A stretch of DNA of 7,146 nucleotides. Source: Syntrophaceae bacterium PtaB.Bin038 (lineage in GTDB: Bacteria; Desulfobacterota; Syntrophia; Syntrophales; UBA2192). Under the pieces are notes generated by a model. That model had not been told where the DNA came from and did no database searches. It saw only the letters and a program-made list of their open reading frames with translations. Where the stretch lies: assembly GCA_002067855.1 (NCBI GenBank), contig MVQS01000231.1:1-7146 (forward strand). Direction: 5' to 3'. Positions 5,073 to 7,146 of the stretch are shown here, one piece after another (the stretch's first letter is position 1; each line of letters opens with the position of its first letter). Made by a program: the position numbers and the translations under genes.

Positions 5073-7037
5073 TTGCCGATTGATTACGAACGGGATCTGA
5101 ACCCGGAGCAGTACCGCGTCGTCACGGCGAAGGGCGGGCCGATCCTCGTCATCGCCGGGGCCGGGAGCGGCAAGACGCGGACTCTCACGTACCGCGTGGC
5201 GAGGCTCATCGAGACGGGAACGCCCCCGGAAAGAATCCTCCTGGCCACGTTCACCAACAAGGCCGCCCGCGAGATGCTGGGCCGCGTGGAGCTGCTGACG
5301 GCCCTCGACATCCGAAGGCTGTGGGGCGGCACCTTCCATCACATCGCAAACCGCGTGCTGAGGCGGCACGGGGACCGGCTGGGCTACGACCGTAATTACA
5401 CGATCATGGACAAGGAGGACACGAAGTCGCTCCTCAACGCCTGCCTGGCCGATGCGGGCATCGAGACGAGGGGGGGGCGGTTCCCCAAGGGGGACGTCCT
5501 GGGCGAGATCATCGGGTTCTCCGCCAACACCCTGACGCCCCTCGAGGAGGTCATCGAACGGAAATACCCGCACTTCGGCGCCCTGGCGGAGGACATCCGC
5601 TGCATCGCCCGGGTCTACGTCGAAAGGAAGCGCACGCTGAACCTGATGGATTTCGACGATCTGCTGGTGAACTGGCTCACGCTGCTGCGGAACGAGCCCG
5701 ACGCCCTCCGGGAGTACTCGGAGCGCTTCCTGCATGTGCTCGTCGACGAGTACCAGGACACCAACCGTCTGCAGGCCGCCATCCTCGACCTGCTGGGTTC
5801 CAGGCACCGGAACCTCATGGTCGTCGGCGACGACCACCAGAGCATCTACTCCTTCCGGGGGGCGAACTTCGAGAACATCCTCCGTTTCCCGGAGCGATAC
5901 CCGGACGCGCAGCTCTTCAAGCTCGAGACGAATTACCGCAGCACGCCGCAGATCCTCGACCTGGCCAACCGGAGCATCGTCCGTAACCGGGACCAGTTCC
6001 GCAAGGAGCTCAGGGCGGTTCGCAAGGGGGGATTCAAGCCCGCCTACATCCCGGTGCGCAACGTCACCCTCCAGGCGGCCTTCGTGGGCCGTCGAATCAT
6101 GGACCTCCTCATGGAGGGGATTCCCGTCCGGGAGATCGCCGTCCTGTACCGGGCCCACTACCACTCCATGGAGCTGCAGATGGAGCTCACGAGGCGCGGC
6201 ATCCCCTTCGAGATCCGCTCGGGGATCCGTTTCTTCGAGACGGCCCACGTCAAGGACATCACGTCCTATCTCCGGGTGCTCGTGAACCCGCATGACGAGG
6301 CGGCGTGGCGGCGCGTGCTGGGTCTCTGCGAAAAGGTGGGCAGGGTGACCGCGGACCGGGTATGGAAGGCGCTGTCGGCTGAAGCCGATCCCCCGGCAGC
6401 GATCCGGGACCCGGCATGGGTGAAGCGCGTCGGAAAGTCGGCGGCCCCGGGGCTTCTCCGGCTTGGCGAGACCCTGGCGATGCTTTCGGAAAAAGTCGCC
6501 GAACAGGCACCGTCCGACCTCATCCACCTGCTCCTCAACCGGGGCTACCGCGAAAACCTGCAGGACCGGTACACCGACAGTTTCTCGCGGGAAGAAGACC
6601 TCCTGCAGCTGGCGAATTTCTCCAATCGGTTTTCGAGCCTGGCGGACTTCCTCGCGGAACTCTCCCTTCTGACGAACACCGCCGAGAGCGAGGCTTCCGC
6701 CTCGGAGGAGGTGAAGGACCGGGTGATCCTCAGTTCCATTCACCAGGCCAAGGGGCTCGAGTGGTCCGTGGTGTTCCTCATCTGGTGCGCCGAGGGGATG
6801 ATCCCGCTCGCCCGGGCCCTGGGCGAAGAGGGCGGGGAAGAGGAGGAGCGAAGGCTTTTCTACGTGGCGACGACGCGCGCCAAGGATCAACTGTACCTGT
6901 GCCACCCGCTGATCGATCACTCCCGCGGAATGGGGATGGTGCCGCTCCGCCCGTCGCGGTTCATCGAGGAACTCGAACAGGACGCCTTTCACCCGACGGA
7001 GTTGCCGTATGAGCAGTGGATCATTGATGAGGACTAG
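5073..7037 (+). CDS. UvrD/Rep/PcrA-type ATP-dependent DNA helicase (superfamily 1A)
   Basis: From the TTG start the protein has 654 residues. All SF1A motifs are seen in order: Q motif LNPEQ (9-13); Walker A AGAGSGKT (28-35); Ia ATFTNKAAREM (58-68); Ib GTFHHIANRVLR (86-97); Walker B VDEYQDTN (224-231); III VVGDDHQSIYSFRGA (250-264); IV LETNYRSTPQIL (284-295); the GIRFFETAHVKD segment (384-395); V SIHQAKGLEW (555-564); and VI RRLFYVATTRAK (593-604). It should unwind DNA 3' to 5' in repair or replication restart. Motif III has GDDHQ instead of the common GDDDQ. The protein stops about 50 residues after motif VI and lacks the C-terminal extension with the RNA-polymerase-binding Tudor-like domain of UvrD/PcrA, so its length is nearer to Rep. 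I cannot say which of UvrD, PcrA or Rep it replaces, so no symbol is given. TTG was preferred over ATG at 5025 because of the ribosome site and promoter positions, and because the extra 16 residues are not family-like. Confidence 0.95.
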   Translation: MPIDYERDLNPEQYRVVTAKGGPILVIAGAGSGKTRTLTYRVARLIETGTPPERILLATFTNKAAREMLGRVELLTALDIRRLWGGTFHHIANRVLRRHGDRLGYDRNYTIMDKEDTKSLLNACLADAGIETRGGRFPKGDVLGEIIGFSANTLTPLEEVIERKYPHFGALAEDIRCIARVYVERKRTLNLMDFDDLLVNWLTLLRNEPDALREYSERFLHVLVDEYQDTNRLQAAILDLLGSRHRNLMVVGDDHQSIYSFRGANFENILRFPERYPDAQLFKLETNYRSTPQILDLANRSIVRNRDQFRKELRAVRKGGFKPAYIPVRNVTLQAAFVGRRIMDLLMEGIPVREIAVLYRAHYHSMELQMELTRRGIPFEIRSGIRFFETAHVKDITSYLRVLVNPHDEAAWRRVLGLCEKVGRVTADRVWKALSAEADPPAAIRDPAWVKRVGKSAAPGLLRLGETLAMLSEKVAEQAPSDLIHLLLNRGYRENLQDRYTDSFSREEDLLQLANFSNRFSSLADFLAELSLLTNTAESEASASEEVKDRVILSSIHQAKGLEWSVVFLIWCAEGMIPLARALGEEGGEEEERRLFYVATTRAKDQLYLCHPLIDHSRGMGMVPLRPSRFIEELEQDAFHPTELPYEQWIIDED

Positions 7038-7050
7038 GCACAGGGAACAG
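7037..7050 (+). repeat. Post-stop heptad repeat, two units
   Basis: GGCACAG followed by GGAACAG begins on the final G of the helicase TAG codon (7035-7037). It is the third occurrence of the unit in the window, again at the 3' end of a plus-strand gene, but here followed by an A-run and AT-rich DNA instead of a clear hairpin terminator. Confidence 0.5.
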
Positions 7051-7075
7051 ACAAAAAATCATTATAAATCATCAG

Positions 7076-7146
7076 TAGTGTCCGGTTAAGCAATCACGAT
7101 TGACGTGTAACACATTGAAATATCGGCACAAAGAAACCGTTTTCGT
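7076..7146. mobile_element. Possible terminal end of an insertion sequence (cut by window edge)
   Basis: DNA after 7050 is clearly more AT-rich than the rest of the window and has no open frame of note. TAGTGTCCGGTTAAG (7076-7090) resembles a transposon terminal repeat, and two small palindromes follow: CAATCACGATTG (7091-7102) and GTGTAACAC (7105-7113). A 7-base direct repeat, AAATCAT, occurs at 7056 and 7066 just before it. I do not recognise the element with certainty; no transposase or second end is in view, so this is a suggestion only. Confidence 0.28.

Noticed and set aside
5058..6992. A 644-codon open frame on the minus strand, opposite the helicase gene
   Set aside because: It mirrors the helicase codons in GC-rich DNA, encodes a low-complexity Arg/Val/Glu-rich product without known motifs, and the plus strand shows every SF1A motif.

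Overview
The window is GC-rich, densely coding bacterial DNA. It holds six protein genes, five complete and one cut by the left edge. The gene set (acyl-CoA transferase, CMP-kinase-like protein, CheW plus chemoreceptor, adenylate kinase, UvrD/Rep helicase), the receptor ending in an aromatic pentapeptide, and a near-consensus sigma-54 promoter together suggest a Desulfobacterota / former Deltaproteobacteria chromosome, perhaps a syntrophic or sulfate/metal-reducing lineage. This placement is inferred from protein style and was not tested by a search.

Layout from left to right: (1) minus strand, 1-510, N-terminal 170 residues of an acetyl-CoA hydrolase/CoA-transferase family protein; (2) a divergent promoter region, 511-733, with a sigma-70-like promoter for each direction; (3) plus strand, 734-1447, a cytidylate-kinase-like protein; (4) a strong bidirectional terminator at 1485-1520 between convergent genes; (5) minus strand, a two-gene chemotaxis operon transcribed cheW (4012-3512) then mcp (3446-1545), apparently driven by a sigma-54 promoter at 4187-4203; (6) plus strand, adenylate kinase (4305-4949) with its own sigma-70-like promoter and an intrinsic terminator; (7) plus strand, a UvrD/Rep/PcrA-type DNA helicase (5073-7037), best read from a TTG start with its own promoter after the adk terminator; (8) an AT-richer tail, 7051-7146, with no gene and possibly the end of a mobile element.

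The genes are mostly independent housekeeping or sensory units. Only cheW and mcp form a clear functional pair: CheW couples the membrane receptor to a CheA kinase encoded elsewhere. The helicase and adk are adjacent but separated by a terminator. The most unusual non-coding signal is a short heptad repeat of consensus GGCACAG, two to five copies, starting at or right after the stop codon of all three plus-strand genes and absent after the two minus-strand genes whose ends are visible. I see no CRISPR array, tRNA, rRNA, complete insertion sequence, or clear new multi-gene system.
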